46,825 nucleotides of DNA from Treponema sp. GTDB lineage: Bacteria; Spirochaetota; Spirochaetia; Treponematales; Breznakiellaceae. Below the pieces are notes generated by a model. It searched no databases. It was not told where the DNA came from and was given only the letters and a program-made list of their open reading frames with translations. The stretch covers positions 1-46,825 of the forward strand of contig WQSQ01000008.1 in assembly GCA_009787775.1 (NCBI GenBank), in the 5' to 3' direction. Shown here piece by piece: positions 9,423-16,908 of this stretch. Made by a program: the position numbers and the translations under genes. The first letter of the stretch is position 1, and every line of letters starts with the position of its first letter.

Positions 9423-10121
9423 TTAATTCCGGAATACCCTGTATGTTTCCAGAAGTTCAAGAAAATTTCTGCGTGACATTTCTTCTCCGCCGAGGCTTAT
9501 CAGATGCTTGTTGGGCACCTGACAGTCAATAAAAGCGGTATTATGTTCAAAAAGATACTGTGCAAAACTGATAAAAGCCGCTTTTGACGCGTTTGCTTTA
9601 TTAGCAAACATTGACTCTCCGCAGAATGCTCTGCCGAGTATTATACCGTAACAGCCGCCCGCCAGCTCTCCGTCTTGCCAGGCTTCCGCTGAATGAGCCC
9701 AGCCCAGCTTATGTAATTCAGTGTATGCCTTAATAATATCGCCTGTAATCCATGTTCCGTTTTGATTGGAGCGTTTTTTTTCCGCACAGCTCTTGATTAC
9801 ACCGTCAAAGTTATTGTCAATTGTTATTTTAAATGTCCGATTTTTTAATATTTTCTGCATTGAAGAAGAAATATGAAGCGTATCCGGAAAGATCACACAG
9901 CGCGGATCCGGTGACTGCCATATGATCGGGTCTTCCGGATTGTTCCAGGGAAAGATTCCCTGTTCATATGCGGATAACAGCATTCCAGGCGATAAGTTTC
10001 CTCCTATTGAAACAATATCATTATCCCATTTTTCCGGATCCGGAAATTGATAACGGATTGTTTCATCAAGATAGGGAAAGTCCGGATCAGGCCCTGGTGT
10101 AAATAATGCTTTTATTCCCAC
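9423..10121 (-). CDS. aat: Leucyl/phenylalanyl-tRNA-protein transferase
   Basis: The 232-residue protein contains the family blocks GNLSPGMLLSAYEQGIFPWNN, IIWQSPDPRCVIFP, AHSAEAWQDGELAGGCYGI and FCGESMFA. Aat transfers Leu or Phe from aminoacyl-tRNA to N-terminal Arg or Lys, making primary N-degrons. The start is GTG with AGGAG (10132-10128) at good spacing. It lies downstream of clpA and clpS on the same strand (47 bp after clpA), so one operon can make the degron, its adaptor and the unfoldase. It is convergent with the diguanylate cyclase, 8 nt apart. Confidence 0.96.
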   Translation of the reverse strand: MGIKALFTPGPDPDFPYLDETIRYQFPDPEKWDNDIVSIGGNLSPGMLLSAYEQGIFPWNNPEDPIIWQSPDPRCVIFPDTLHISSSMQKILKNRTFKITIDNNFDGVIKSCAEKKRSNQNGTWITGDIIKAYTELHKLGWAHSAEAWQDGELAGGCYGIILGRAFCGESMFANKANASKAAFISFAQYLFEHNTAFIDCQVPNKHLISLGGEEMSRRNFLELLETYRVFRN

Positions 10122-10168
10122 TTTACACTCCTAACTCACTGTAAAAGCCGGTAAAGAGAAGTGAGAAG

Positions 10169-12526
10169 CTATACTATTTCCATTAAATAATCGCTTTGCC
10201 AGTCAACAACCGCGCTGCCGCCTTCGCTTAAGCGTCCAAAGAGAACTTCATCTACAAAAAAGCTCTTGATTTTATCTTCAATGAGCCGCCCGGCGTTTCT
10301 TGCGCCGAACTCACGGCTGTAGCCGTCTTCTGCCAGCTTGTCCACGCATGATCCCGTAACAGTAAGGGTAACGTTCTTTCCCGCAAGCTGCGCTGTAAAG
10401 GTATCAAGTTCTTTTCGAACAATTGAAACCATGATGTCGCGTGAAAGATGCCCGAATCGCACCACTGCGTCAAGCCGATTACGGAACTCAGGCGTAAAGA
10501 TCTTTTCAATAGCGTCTGTTACCGCTCTGTCGTCCTGAACCCGATCTCCGAAACCGATTAACCCTTTGCCGATTTCTCTTGCTCCGGCATTGCTCGTCAT
10601 GATTAAAATTACATTGCGGCAATCCGCCTTGCGTCCCTGATTGTCGGTTATAGTCGCGTAATCCATTATCTGAAGAAGTATATTAAAAATATCCGGATGA
10701 GCTTTTTCAATTTCGTCCAGCAAAACCACTGCATGCGGCTGTTTGCGGATTGCGTCTGTAAGCTGCCCTCCGTCGTCGTAACCGACATAACCGGGAGATG
10801 AGCCGATAAGACGCGAGACAGTATACTTTTCCTGATATTCGCTCATGTCGAAACGCAGCATCGCGACGCCGAGAATATTGGCAAGCTGACGCGCGAGTTC
10901 TGTCTTTCCTACTCCTGTAGGGCCCGCGAAAAGGAAGTTTGCGACAGGTTTTCCGTCCGCCCTGAATCCCGCTCTGGATCGTTTAACCGCTTTAACAACA
11001 GCAGCAATAGCGTCATCCTGTCCGAAGACACGCTCTTTAAGCCTTTTTTCCAGTTCCTTAAGCTTGTCTTTTTCGCTTTCACCGACAGATCTTTGCGGTA
11101 TCCGCGCGATCTTTGAAATAACTGTTTCGATAACAGGCAGGCTGATTTCTATTTTTTTAATTTGCGCGTCCTGTACTGTAGAAGAATCCTGTTTCTCTTC
11201 CGCGGACACGGCTTCATTTGCCGTCATGCTGTCCGCGGCTGTTTCTTTTCTTACTGATTCGTCCGTTGTCTCTTTCTTGTACGCTTCAATCCGCGCATAC
11301 GCGCCGGCTTCATCAATAACATCAATCGCTTTATCGGGAAGGCGGCGCTCTGTGATGAATTGCGCGGAAAGACGCACAGCGGTTTCTACAACTTCGTCGC
11401 TGTAAAGAACATTGTGGTAATCCTCGTACCGGCTTTTTACTCCCTTTAGGATGTCAATTGCTGTTTCTTCGGATGGTTCATTTATATCGATTTTCTGAAA
11501 CCTTCGCGAGAGCGCCCTGTCTTTTTCAAAAAACTTATTATATTCTTCGTGCGTAGTCGAGCCTATGCAGCGAAGCTTGCCGGAAGCGAGAGCGGGTTTA
11601 AGCAGATTTGACGCATCCAATGCACTGCCTGAAACAGAACCCGCTCCCACTATAGTGTGAATCTCGTCAATAAAAAGAATGACTTTTTCTTTCTTGAGCA
11701 GTTCTTCAATAACGCGTTTGATTCTCTCTTCAAAATCACCGCGGTATTTTGTTCCCGCTACAAGAGCACCCATATCCAGGGATAAAATGCTGAAATCTCG
11801 GAGAATCGGCGGCACCTTGCCCGCTGTGATTCTCTGCGCAAGGCCTTCTGTTATCGCTGTCTTTCCTACGCCTGAATCTCCGACATGAATGGGGTTATTT
11901 TTCAGCCTGCGGCAGAGCACCTGTACCGTACGATCAAGTTCGTCTTCCCTGCCGATAACAGGCTCAAGTTTATATTCACGCGCAAGAACTGTAATATCTA
12001 CAGCGTAACGATCCAGCGCGGTTTTCTTTCCTGTCTTTTTCTGGGTATCAATTTCCTCTTCAGTGCCTGCGTACTTGCCGCCTTTCTCCGTTTCCGGGAG
12101 AGCGTCATTCCCGTAACTGTGGGACAGCACCTGCAGCAGCTCAAGCCGGTTGATTCCTGCCTTGCGCAGATAATAGCCGCTGTAGCATCTTTCTTCGTCA
12201 TAAAGGGAGACAAGAATGTCCGCAACATCGATCATATCTTTCTGCGCGGACCTGCAGTGAATCAAAGCACGCTCTATTATATTGTGAAAACCTACGGTTT
12301 TTGTCGGTTCTCCGGACGCAATCGGCATTTTCTGCTTAAAAAAGTTTTCCATCCCGTGTTTTAGCTGTTCCAAATCGGCTCCGCACGAGAAAAGCACCCC
12401 CTGTACCTCGTCAAAAGCCAGCGCTGCAAACAGAATATGCTCCGGCGTTAGGTACTCGTGGCTGCGAATCTTGGCTTCATTGTATGCGGCATCAATTATT
12501 GCCTGTACATGTCCGGAAACTCTCAT
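10169..12526 (-). CDS. clpA: ATP-dependent Clp protease ATP-binding subunit ClpA
   Basis: The 785-residue protein has an N-terminal Clp-N domain (about 1-145, starting SGHVQAIIDAAY and HEYLTPEHIL), a first AAA+ domain with GDSGVGKT at 216-223 and ILFIDEIHTIVG, and a second with GPTGVGKT near 535-542 and VVLLDEIEKAHPD. It unfolds substrates for ClpP and receives N-degron substrates from ClpS. A charged insert of about 40 residues (415-457) between the two AAA+ domains is variable-looking. No middle domain of the ClpB type is present, which with ClpS upstream decides ClpA over ClpB/ClpC. No Shine-Dalgarno: TATAAT ends 8 nt before the ATG. Confidence 0.95.
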   Translation of the reverse strand: MRVSGHVQAIIDAAYNEAKIRSHEYLTPEHILFAALAFDEVQGVLFSCGADLEQLKHGMENFFKQKMPIASGEPTKTVGFHNIIERALIHCRSAQKDMIDVADILVSLYDEERCYSGYYLRKAGINRLELLQVLSHSYGNDALPETEKGGKYAGTEEEIDTQKKTGKKTALDRYAVDITVLAREYKLEPVIGREDELDRTVQVLCRRLKNNPIHVGDSGVGKTAITEGLAQRITAGKVPPILRDFSILSLDMGALVAGTKYRGDFEERIKRVIEELLKKEKVILFIDEIHTIVGAGSVSGSALDASNLLKPALASGKLRCIGSTTHEEYNKFFEKDRALSRRFQKIDINEPSEETAIDILKGVKSRYEDYHNVLYSDEVVETAVRLSAQFITERRLPDKAIDVIDEAGAYARIEAYKKETTDESVRKETAADSMTANEAVSAEEKQDSSTVQDAQIKKIEISLPVIETVISKIARIPQRSVGESEKDKLKELEKRLKERVFGQDDAIAAVVKAVKRSRAGFRADGKPVANFLFAGPTGVGKTELARQLANILGVAMLRFDMSEYQEKYTVSRLIGSSPGYVGYDDGGQLTDAIRKQPHAVVLLDEIEKAHPDIFNILLQIMDYATITDNQGRKADCRNVILIMTSNAGAREIGKGLIGFGDRVQDDRAVTDAIEKIFTPEFRNRLDAVVRFGHLSRDIMVSIVRKELDTFTAQLAGKNVTLTVTGSCVDKLAEDGYSREFGARNAGRLIEDKIKSFFVDEVLFGRLSEGGSAVVDWQSDYLMEIV

Positions 12527-12534
12527 TATATTTA

Positions 12535-12540
12535 ATTATA
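12535..12540 (-). promoter_or_regulatory. Extended -10 promoter of clpA
   Basis: A perfect TATAAT with an upstream TGT (extended -10, TGnTATAAT) lies on the minus strand eight bases before the clpA ATG. The -35 region is weak (TTTACA only 13 nt away or TTTCTT at 17 nt). It predicts a leaderless or one-base-leader clpA transcript, independent of clpS. Confidence 0.55.
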
Positions 12541-12652
12541 ACACAATTGGCAGTGTAAAGAAAGATAATTGAGACTGTGCTATAAACACAGCTCTTCGGT
12601 TTGAAAACTTTATAACAGTTTCAATTTTAATTCGGTATCAGATAAGCGCATC

Positions 12653-12958
12653 TCAGACTTTTTCTACAATACATTTTAACGGGAAATTATTTTCCTTTGC
12701 TGCTGTATGCACTTGTTCTGTTTTGGTTAATGCGATGTCCCAGGTAAAAACCCCGACCAGTCCCTTGCCTTTTTTATGAACATCAAGCATTATCCTGCTT
12801 GCTTCTTCGATGCTTTTATGGAAAATGGCCATTAAAATTTCAACAACAAACTCCATTGTTGTATAATGATCGTTAAGAAGAATCACCTTGAATTGTTCCG
12901 GCTCCTTTACTCTGTCGTCAATCTTGGATGCCGGTTTATTTTTGGTTCGTATTCCCAC
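12653..12958 (-). CDS. clpS: ClpS adaptor
   Basis: The 101-residue protein has the ClpS core FKVILLNDHYTTMEFVVEIL and the IMLDVHKKGKGLVG helix that supply the pocket binding destabilising N-terminal residues (Asn-Asp of LLND and the His of DVHKKG). It hands N-degron substrates to ClpA, encoded 126 bp downstream, with aat after that. The start is GTG; TTGACC, 17 nt, TAAGAT ends 6 nt before this GTG and there is no Shine-Dalgarno, making it one of the clearest predicted leaderless genes here. Confidence 0.95.
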   Translation of the reverse strand: MGIRTKNKPASKIDDRVKEPEQFKVILLNDHYTTMEFVVEILMAIFHKSIEEASRIMLDVHKKGKGLVGVFTWDIALTKTEQVHTAAKENNFPLKCIVEKV

Positions 12959-12964
12959 AAGACT

Positions 12965-12993
12965 ATCTTATGAAATCGGCGCACGATGGTCAA
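12965..12993 (-). promoter_or_regulatory. Promoter of clpS, leaderless type
   Basis: TTGACC (12993-12988), exactly 17 nt, TAAGAT (12970-12965), then AGTCTT and the GTG start. The predicted transcription start coincides with the start codon. Confidence 0.65.
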
Positions 12994-13230
12994 TGGATGA
13001 GCTGGAATTCTTATTCCAGTCAGGAATATTAAAATTCGCCGCGGCTCGGTAGATGCATATTATTACATGGAATAATAGGGAGGCGATACAGAATTTTACT
13101 TAAAATAACATACTTTGAGTAATGAGAAATATGGCAGAAATATACTGAATACCATGTACCTCAAAATTTATCATTGAATTAAGTATTTAAACATAGATAA
13201 AAAATACCATTTCCATTATACTTTATATAT
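12994..13230. other. Intergenic stretch before the toxin/antitoxin relic
   Basis: No coding sequence was recognised in these 237 bases. A hairpin CTGGAAT (13002-13008), TCTT loop, ATTCCAG (13013-13019) is present but has no T-tract. The stretch is AT-rich towards 13200-13230, where the promoter of the antitoxin relic would be expected. Confidence 0.5.
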
Positions 13231-13431
13231 ATAACCTATACACTGAATACAGACGAACTTACCTCTCAATTCGTTTCTGCCCTGCAACAAACCTATCCTG
13301 GAAAGAAGATCGAAATTGTTGTCCAAGAGGCTCAAGATGAAACAGAGTATTTATTAAAGGATTCTCAGCTTCTTAATGCTGTTGAGGATATAAAAAACTG
13401 CAAAAATCTGGTTTCTGTCTTATTAGGTTAA
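13231..13431 (+). pseudogene. Antitoxin relic (RelB/YefM-type small antitoxin)
   Basis: An open frame of 66 codons reads TYTLNTDELTSQFVSAL, then KKIEIVVQEAQDETEYLL and a C-terminal NAVEDIKNC helix. The DETEYLL block and small size fit antitoxins paired with YoeB/Txe-type toxins. The codon where Met is expected (13231-13233) is ATA, and no Shine-Dalgarno is visible, so the start seems lost; use of ATA as a start is the alternative. The decayed toxin follows 9 nt downstream. Family assignment rests on sequence resemblance plus the neighbour. Confidence 0.6.
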
Positions 13432-13440
13432 TCTATAATC

Positions 13441-13705
13441 ATGAATATTCAGTTTCAACATTCCTCTTTATAATGACTATCAACAATGGGCAAATGATGA
13501 CAAAAATATATTTTAAAAAATAGGCAGCCTTATCAAAGAAATAACAAGAACTCATTTTACTGGTACGGGTAAACCAGAACCGTTAATAAGGTAGTCTTTC
13601 AGGCTTTTGGTCTCGCCGTATTACAGATACTCATCGTCTTGTTTATAAATTTTAAAAGGATGTTTTTTAATTGCCGTTTGTAAATCTCATTATAGAGAAG
13701 GATAG
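13441..13705 (+). pseudogene. Decayed YoeB/Txe family toxin
   Basis: Starts MNIQFQ, then a frameshift. From 13469 another frame gives NDYQQWANDDKNIF, a TAA stop at 13514, then KIGSLIKEITRTHFTGTGKPEPL. A second shift at about 13590 gives GSLSGFWSRRITDTHRLVY, and a third gives LIAVCKSHY before the stop at 13703-13705. Joined, these match the YoeB mRNA interferase core from end to end, including the GKPEPL and GFWSRRI..HRLVY blocks and the catalytic-region His-Tyr end. At least three frameshifts and one nonsense codon make it inactive. The order antitoxin then toxin matches an intact yefM/yoeB-type operon before decay. Confidence 0.88.
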
Positions 13706-13744
13706 ATAGGATATTTTCTGCAGCACGAGTTTCTAAAATACTAA

Positions 13745-13914
13745 AATGAAAAAGACGGATCACAGTTGACACCGCATTACGATTATCTAAATAATTTGGG
13801 AACAGCGTTGAATTTTGGGTTGGCATCTAGACTGATTATGAGATAAGAAAAGCAAAAAAGATTTTAGAAAAACAATTGGCACAGACAAATCGGACGGAAG
13901 CAGTGACAGCATAA
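13745..13914 (+). pseudogene. Frameshifted remnant of unknown gene
   Basis: Frame two reads NEKDGSQLTPHYDYLNN and continues GTALNFGLASRL to a stop at 13844-13846; an overlapping frame from 13831 continues TDYEIRKAKKILEKQLAQ and ends TEAVTA at 13914. Joining them by one frameshift near 13830-13840 gives a natural-looking C-terminal protein segment. No start was found and the family was not recognised. It lies directly after the toxin relic, so it may be part of the same decayed accessory island. Confidence 0.35.
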
Positions 13915-13962
13915 ATTCCAAAGCTTATATCGCAAATGTACCCATGCCTTAAAATAGTTTTT

Positions 13963-14565
13963 TCACCCTGCCAGTTCAATCTCGCTCCCTGCCTCAACAA
14001 TCAGTTTGTTAGGTGCATTAACACGCTCAGCGGATTCCCTGTCGAACAGCGTTCCCGGTTTTGTGTGCATTGGAATAGTGCGTTTAGCGCCGATAATAGC
14101 GGCGCATTCCGCCGCGGTTTCTGTGTTCATATTGTAAATGCCGTCGCAGGGAAGAAGCGCGTAATCAAGGTTTCTGGCGGCGAAGGAACTCATCTGCACT
14201 GTTTTGGATGTATCTCCAGCGTGATAGAGGCTGATGCCGTCAATTGTGATTATAAAGCCGACGCACTCAAGAGGATTATGGTTTTTGTTTGATGCTTCCA
14301 CAGATTCAATTTTTATTCCCTTTACATTAAATGTGTTGTGCTTTCCGCCTTTGAGCGCTTCTTTGTTTGTAATCACAGTACAGCCGTTTTTTTGCGTAAT
14401 TTTTTCGACTTGATTGTGATCGCCGTGCTGATGCGTAACAAGAATAATGTCGGCGGGTAAATCATAACCTTCGCCCGCGTATGGGTCAATGTAAATCACT
14501 GTTCCGTCTTTTGCGGTAAGACGGCAGCTTGCATGTCCTTGATATAAAAGCGTTGTTTTGTTCAT
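13963..14565 (-). CDS. MBL-fold metal-dependent hydrolase
   Basis: The 200-residue protein has VTHQHGDHNQVEKI, the metal-binding HxHxDH-type motif of the metallo-beta-lactamase fold, then YHAGDTSKT and a late IPMHT histidine, the pattern of the UlaG-like/UPF0173 group of small hydrolases. The substrate is not predictable. AAGGGGAAAG precedes the ATG. It lies 13 nt after the flavodoxin gene on the same strand, so the two are probably co-transcribed; pairing with a flavodoxin may hint at a redox context, but that is only inference. Confidence 0.85.
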   Translation of the reverse strand: MNKTTLLYQGHASCRLTAKDGTVIYIDPYAGEGYDLPADIILVTHQHGDHNQVEKITQKNGCTVITNKEALKGGKHNTFNVKGIKIESVEASNKNHNPLECVGFIITIDGISLYHAGDTSKTVQMSSFAARNLDYALLPCDGIYNMNTETAAECAAIIGAKRTIPMHTKPGTLFDRESAERVNAPNKLIVEAGSEIELAG

Positions 14566-14578
14566 TTCTTTCCCCTTC

Positions 14579-15049
14579 TTAAACTAACTTATTGATCCAG
14601 TCTTCAACTTTCTGCTTTTTCTCATCGCTTTCATTAATTGGGTTTAAAAAATCAATTTCCGCGATTATTTCATTATCAGCCAATGACATCTTTAATTCTT
14701 CAAGAGAGTTACCTTTGCCTCCGGCGTGACAGACATAAACAGCTGTCTTTTTTCCTTTAATGCCTGCCTGTGAAAGAAAGGCTTTTACAGGCGATGCGGG
14801 AGAGCCTGCCCAAACCGGAGCGCCTATTATAATTAAGTCATAAGCCGATGGATCAAATGTATAAGGGAGCAGTTTTGGTTTTTTAGAAAGCATCACGCCG
14901 ATTGCCCAAAAGAAACCGGCTGCTTTGCCGCGTTTTTTTTCATTTTTTATATGTAAACGAATTAAATCGGCATCTAATCGAGATTTAATCTTTTCTGCGA
15001 TATGGGCGCAGTTTCCGTCAAGTGAATAAAACACAACCGCTATTTTCAC
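14579..15049 (-). CDS. Flavodoxin family protein
   Basis: The 156-residue protein starts MKIAVVFYSLDGNCAHIAEKI, where the usual T/S-rich phosphate loop of flavodoxins is SLDGNCAHIA, and continues with YDLIIIGAPVWAGSPASPVKAFL, the FMN isoalloxazine-binding region. Single-domain length and lack of a signal peptide fit a cytoplasmic FMN electron carrier or quinone-type oxidoreductase. A strong AAGGAG lies upstream. It is the first gene of a short operon with the MBL-fold hydrolase. Confidence 0.88.
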   Translation of the reverse strand: MKIAVVFYSLDGNCAHIAEKIKSRLDADLIRLHIKNEKKRGKAAGFFWAIGVMLSKKPKLLPYTFDPSAYDLIIIGAPVWAGSPASPVKAFLSQAGIKGKKTAVYVCHAGGKGNSLEELKMSLADNEIIAEIDFLNPINESDEKKQKVEDWINKLV

Positions 15050-15137
15050 ATTCTCTCCTTAAATAAACCAGAATTTAATTATATAGAATCAAATCCGCTC
15101 TTTCAATGGATTTAAACCTTTTGGTTCGCCTCCGCAG

Positions 15138-15166
15138 TTGCTTATGATATCTGTTTGGATTATCTT
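15138..15166 (+). promoter_or_regulatory. Probable promoter of the XPB-like helicase operon
   Basis: TTGCTT (15138-15143), 17-nt spacer, TATCTT (15161-15166), with the ATG 11 nt further on. No Shine-Dalgarno is visible, so a leader of about 5 nt is predicted. The -10 is weaker than in the other promoters of this class. Confidence 0.4.
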
Positions 15167-15177
15167 TATTGTATAGT

Positions 15178-16908
15178 ATGAAAAATTCTACAAAGACTAC
15201 GGTGAATGTCAATACATCCGGCACCCGGGCATTAATTGTTCAAAGCGATAAAACCCTGCTTCTGGATGTCCATTGTGAAAACGCGGAAGAAACAAGACAG
15301 GCAATAATACCGTTTGCAGAGCTGGAAAAGTCGCCTGAACATGTTCATACATATCGAATAACGCCTATTTCTCTGTGGAACGCTGCAAGTGCAGGCCTTA
15401 CCCCGCAGGATGTTATAAATACTCTTAAAGAATACAGCCGCTACGAGATACCGCCGGGGATTATCGAGGGATTTTCCCTTGTAATGTCCCGTTACGGAAA
15501 AATCAAAATGACTGCGCAGGATAAAAAAAACGACAGTCAGGATGACAGGGAGGAAAGGCTTATCCTGCGGATTGATGATAAGATAATACAGCTTGAAATA
15601 GGGGAAATGAAAGCGTTAAAAAAACATCTTGTTAAAACTTCGGACGGGTTTTCCCTTTCGATGCTCGACAGGGGGACTGTCAAACGTGAGTTAATACGAA
15701 CCGGCTGGCCTGTACAGGATCACGCTCCGTTTGTTAAGGGCGAAGATCTGGAAATTAATTTACGTACTAACTGCCTTTCCGGAAGGCAGTTTACGTTGCG
15801 GGATTATCAGATAACAGCGGCGCGTTCTGTCATTGGCTCGGGAGGTGCAGGTTCGGGTTACGGCATTGTAGTGCTTCCCTGCGGTTCCGGAAAAACAATT
15901 GTCGGCATGCTGATAATGTCCATGCTTAAAACAAATACGCTTATCCTTACAACAAATGTAGCGGCGGTGCATCAATGGATAGAAGAACTTTTGGATAAAA
16001 CGACTCTTTTAAGAGAACAAATTGCAGAGTATTCAGGGGACACCAAAACAATTGCGCCTGTAACTGTCGTCACATATCAGATAATTTCCTGGAGACCTGA
16101 CAAAAATGGTGATTTTCCGCACTTTAAACTTTTCCGCGAAAGGCCGTGGGGGCTTGTCATCTACGATGAAGTTCATATGCTTCCTGCGCCTGTATTTCGC
16201 GTAACGGCGGAGCTTCAGGCGATTAGGCGGCTTGGGCTTACTGCGACGCTTATCCGCGAAGACGGAGAAGAGGACGCAGTTTTCAGCCTTGTCGGCCCCA
16301 AGCGCTATGATGTACCCTGGAAGGTTCTTGAGAATCAGGGCTGGATTGCCGAGGCTCTCTGTACGGAAATAAGGCTGGATTTGCCGCAGAATTTAAAAAT
16401 ACCGTATGCAACGGCATCGCCGAGAGACAAGTACAGAATAGCCGCGGAAAATCCTTTAAAGGAAAATGCAGTAATACAACTGATCGAAAACCACAGAGAA
16501 GATCAAATTTTGGTTATCGGTCAGTATCTGACGCAGCTCAATTCTCTTGCCAGGCTTTTAAAAGCGCCTCTTATCACGGGGAAAACTCCGAATCATGAAA
16601 GGGATCGAATTTACCGCAGTTTCAAAAACAGGGAAGTGCGTGTTATTGTCGTGTCAAAAGTAGCCAATTTTGCCATTGATCTTCCCGATGCTTCCATGGC
16701 GGTGCAGGTTTCAGGTTCTTTCGGTTCGCGCCAGGAAGAAGCGCAAAGGCTGGGACGGATTTTAAGACCGAAAGGCAAAAACAACGCATGGTTTTTTTCA
16801 CTGGTGTCGGGCTATACAGTAGAAGAAGAATTTGCAGCTAACCGCCAGAAATTTCTGACGGAACAGGGCTATAAATATTCGATTCAGCGATGGATGGATT
16901 GCAAATGA
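15178..16908 (+). CDS. XPB/Rad25-like DNA helicase
   Basis: The 576-residue protein has an N-terminal domain of about 190 residues, then an SF2 motor: GRQFTLRDYQ, PCGSGKTIVGMLIM (Walker A), IYDEVHML (DEVH box), LGLTATLIREDG (the XPB-specific motif III region) and EEAQRLGRILRPKG (motif VI). This is the bacterial form of ERCC3/XPB, a 3'-5' DNA translocase. Bacterial XPB proteins occur in spirochaetes and actinobacteria; their role in repair is not settled. TTG at 15169 is possible, but ATG at 15178 is favoured by family starts. Its TGA overlaps the ATG of the next gene (ATGA), so the two products are probably made together. Confidence 0.92.
   Translation: MKNSTKTTVNVNTSGTRALIVQSDKTLLLDVHCENAEETRQAIIPFAELEKSPEHVHTYRITPISLWNAASAGLTPQDVINTLKEYSRYEIPPGIIEGFSLVMSRYGKIKMTAQDKKNDSQDDREERLILRIDDKIIQLEIGEMKALKKHLVKTSDGFSLSMLDRGTVKRELIRTGWPVQDHAPFVKGEDLEINLRTNCLSGRQFTLRDYQITAARSVIGSGGAGSGYGIVVLPCGSGKTIVGMLIMSMLKTNTLILTTNVAAVHQWIEELLDKTTLLREQIAEYSGDTKTIAPVTVVTYQIISWRPDKNGDFPHFKLFRERPWGLVIYDEVHMLPAPVFRVTAELQAIRRLGLTATLIREDGEEDAVFSLVGPKRYDVPWKVLENQGWIAEALCTEIRLDLPQNLKIPYATASPRDKYRIAAENPLKENAVIQLIENHREDQILVIGQYLTQLNSLARLLKAPLITGKTPNHERDRIYRSFKNREVRVIVVSKVANFAIDLPDASMAVQVSGSFGSRQEEAQRLGRILRPKGKNNAWFFSLVSGYTVEEEFAANRQKFLTEQGYKYSIQRWMDCK

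Noticed and set aside
11064-11405. 113-codon plus-strand frame inside clpA
   Set aside because: It is the antisense shadow of the ClpA coding region.
13599-13826. 75-codon minus-strand frame in the relic region
   Set aside because: It is antisense to the YoeB relic and the remnant after it, both of which read as protein on the plus strand.
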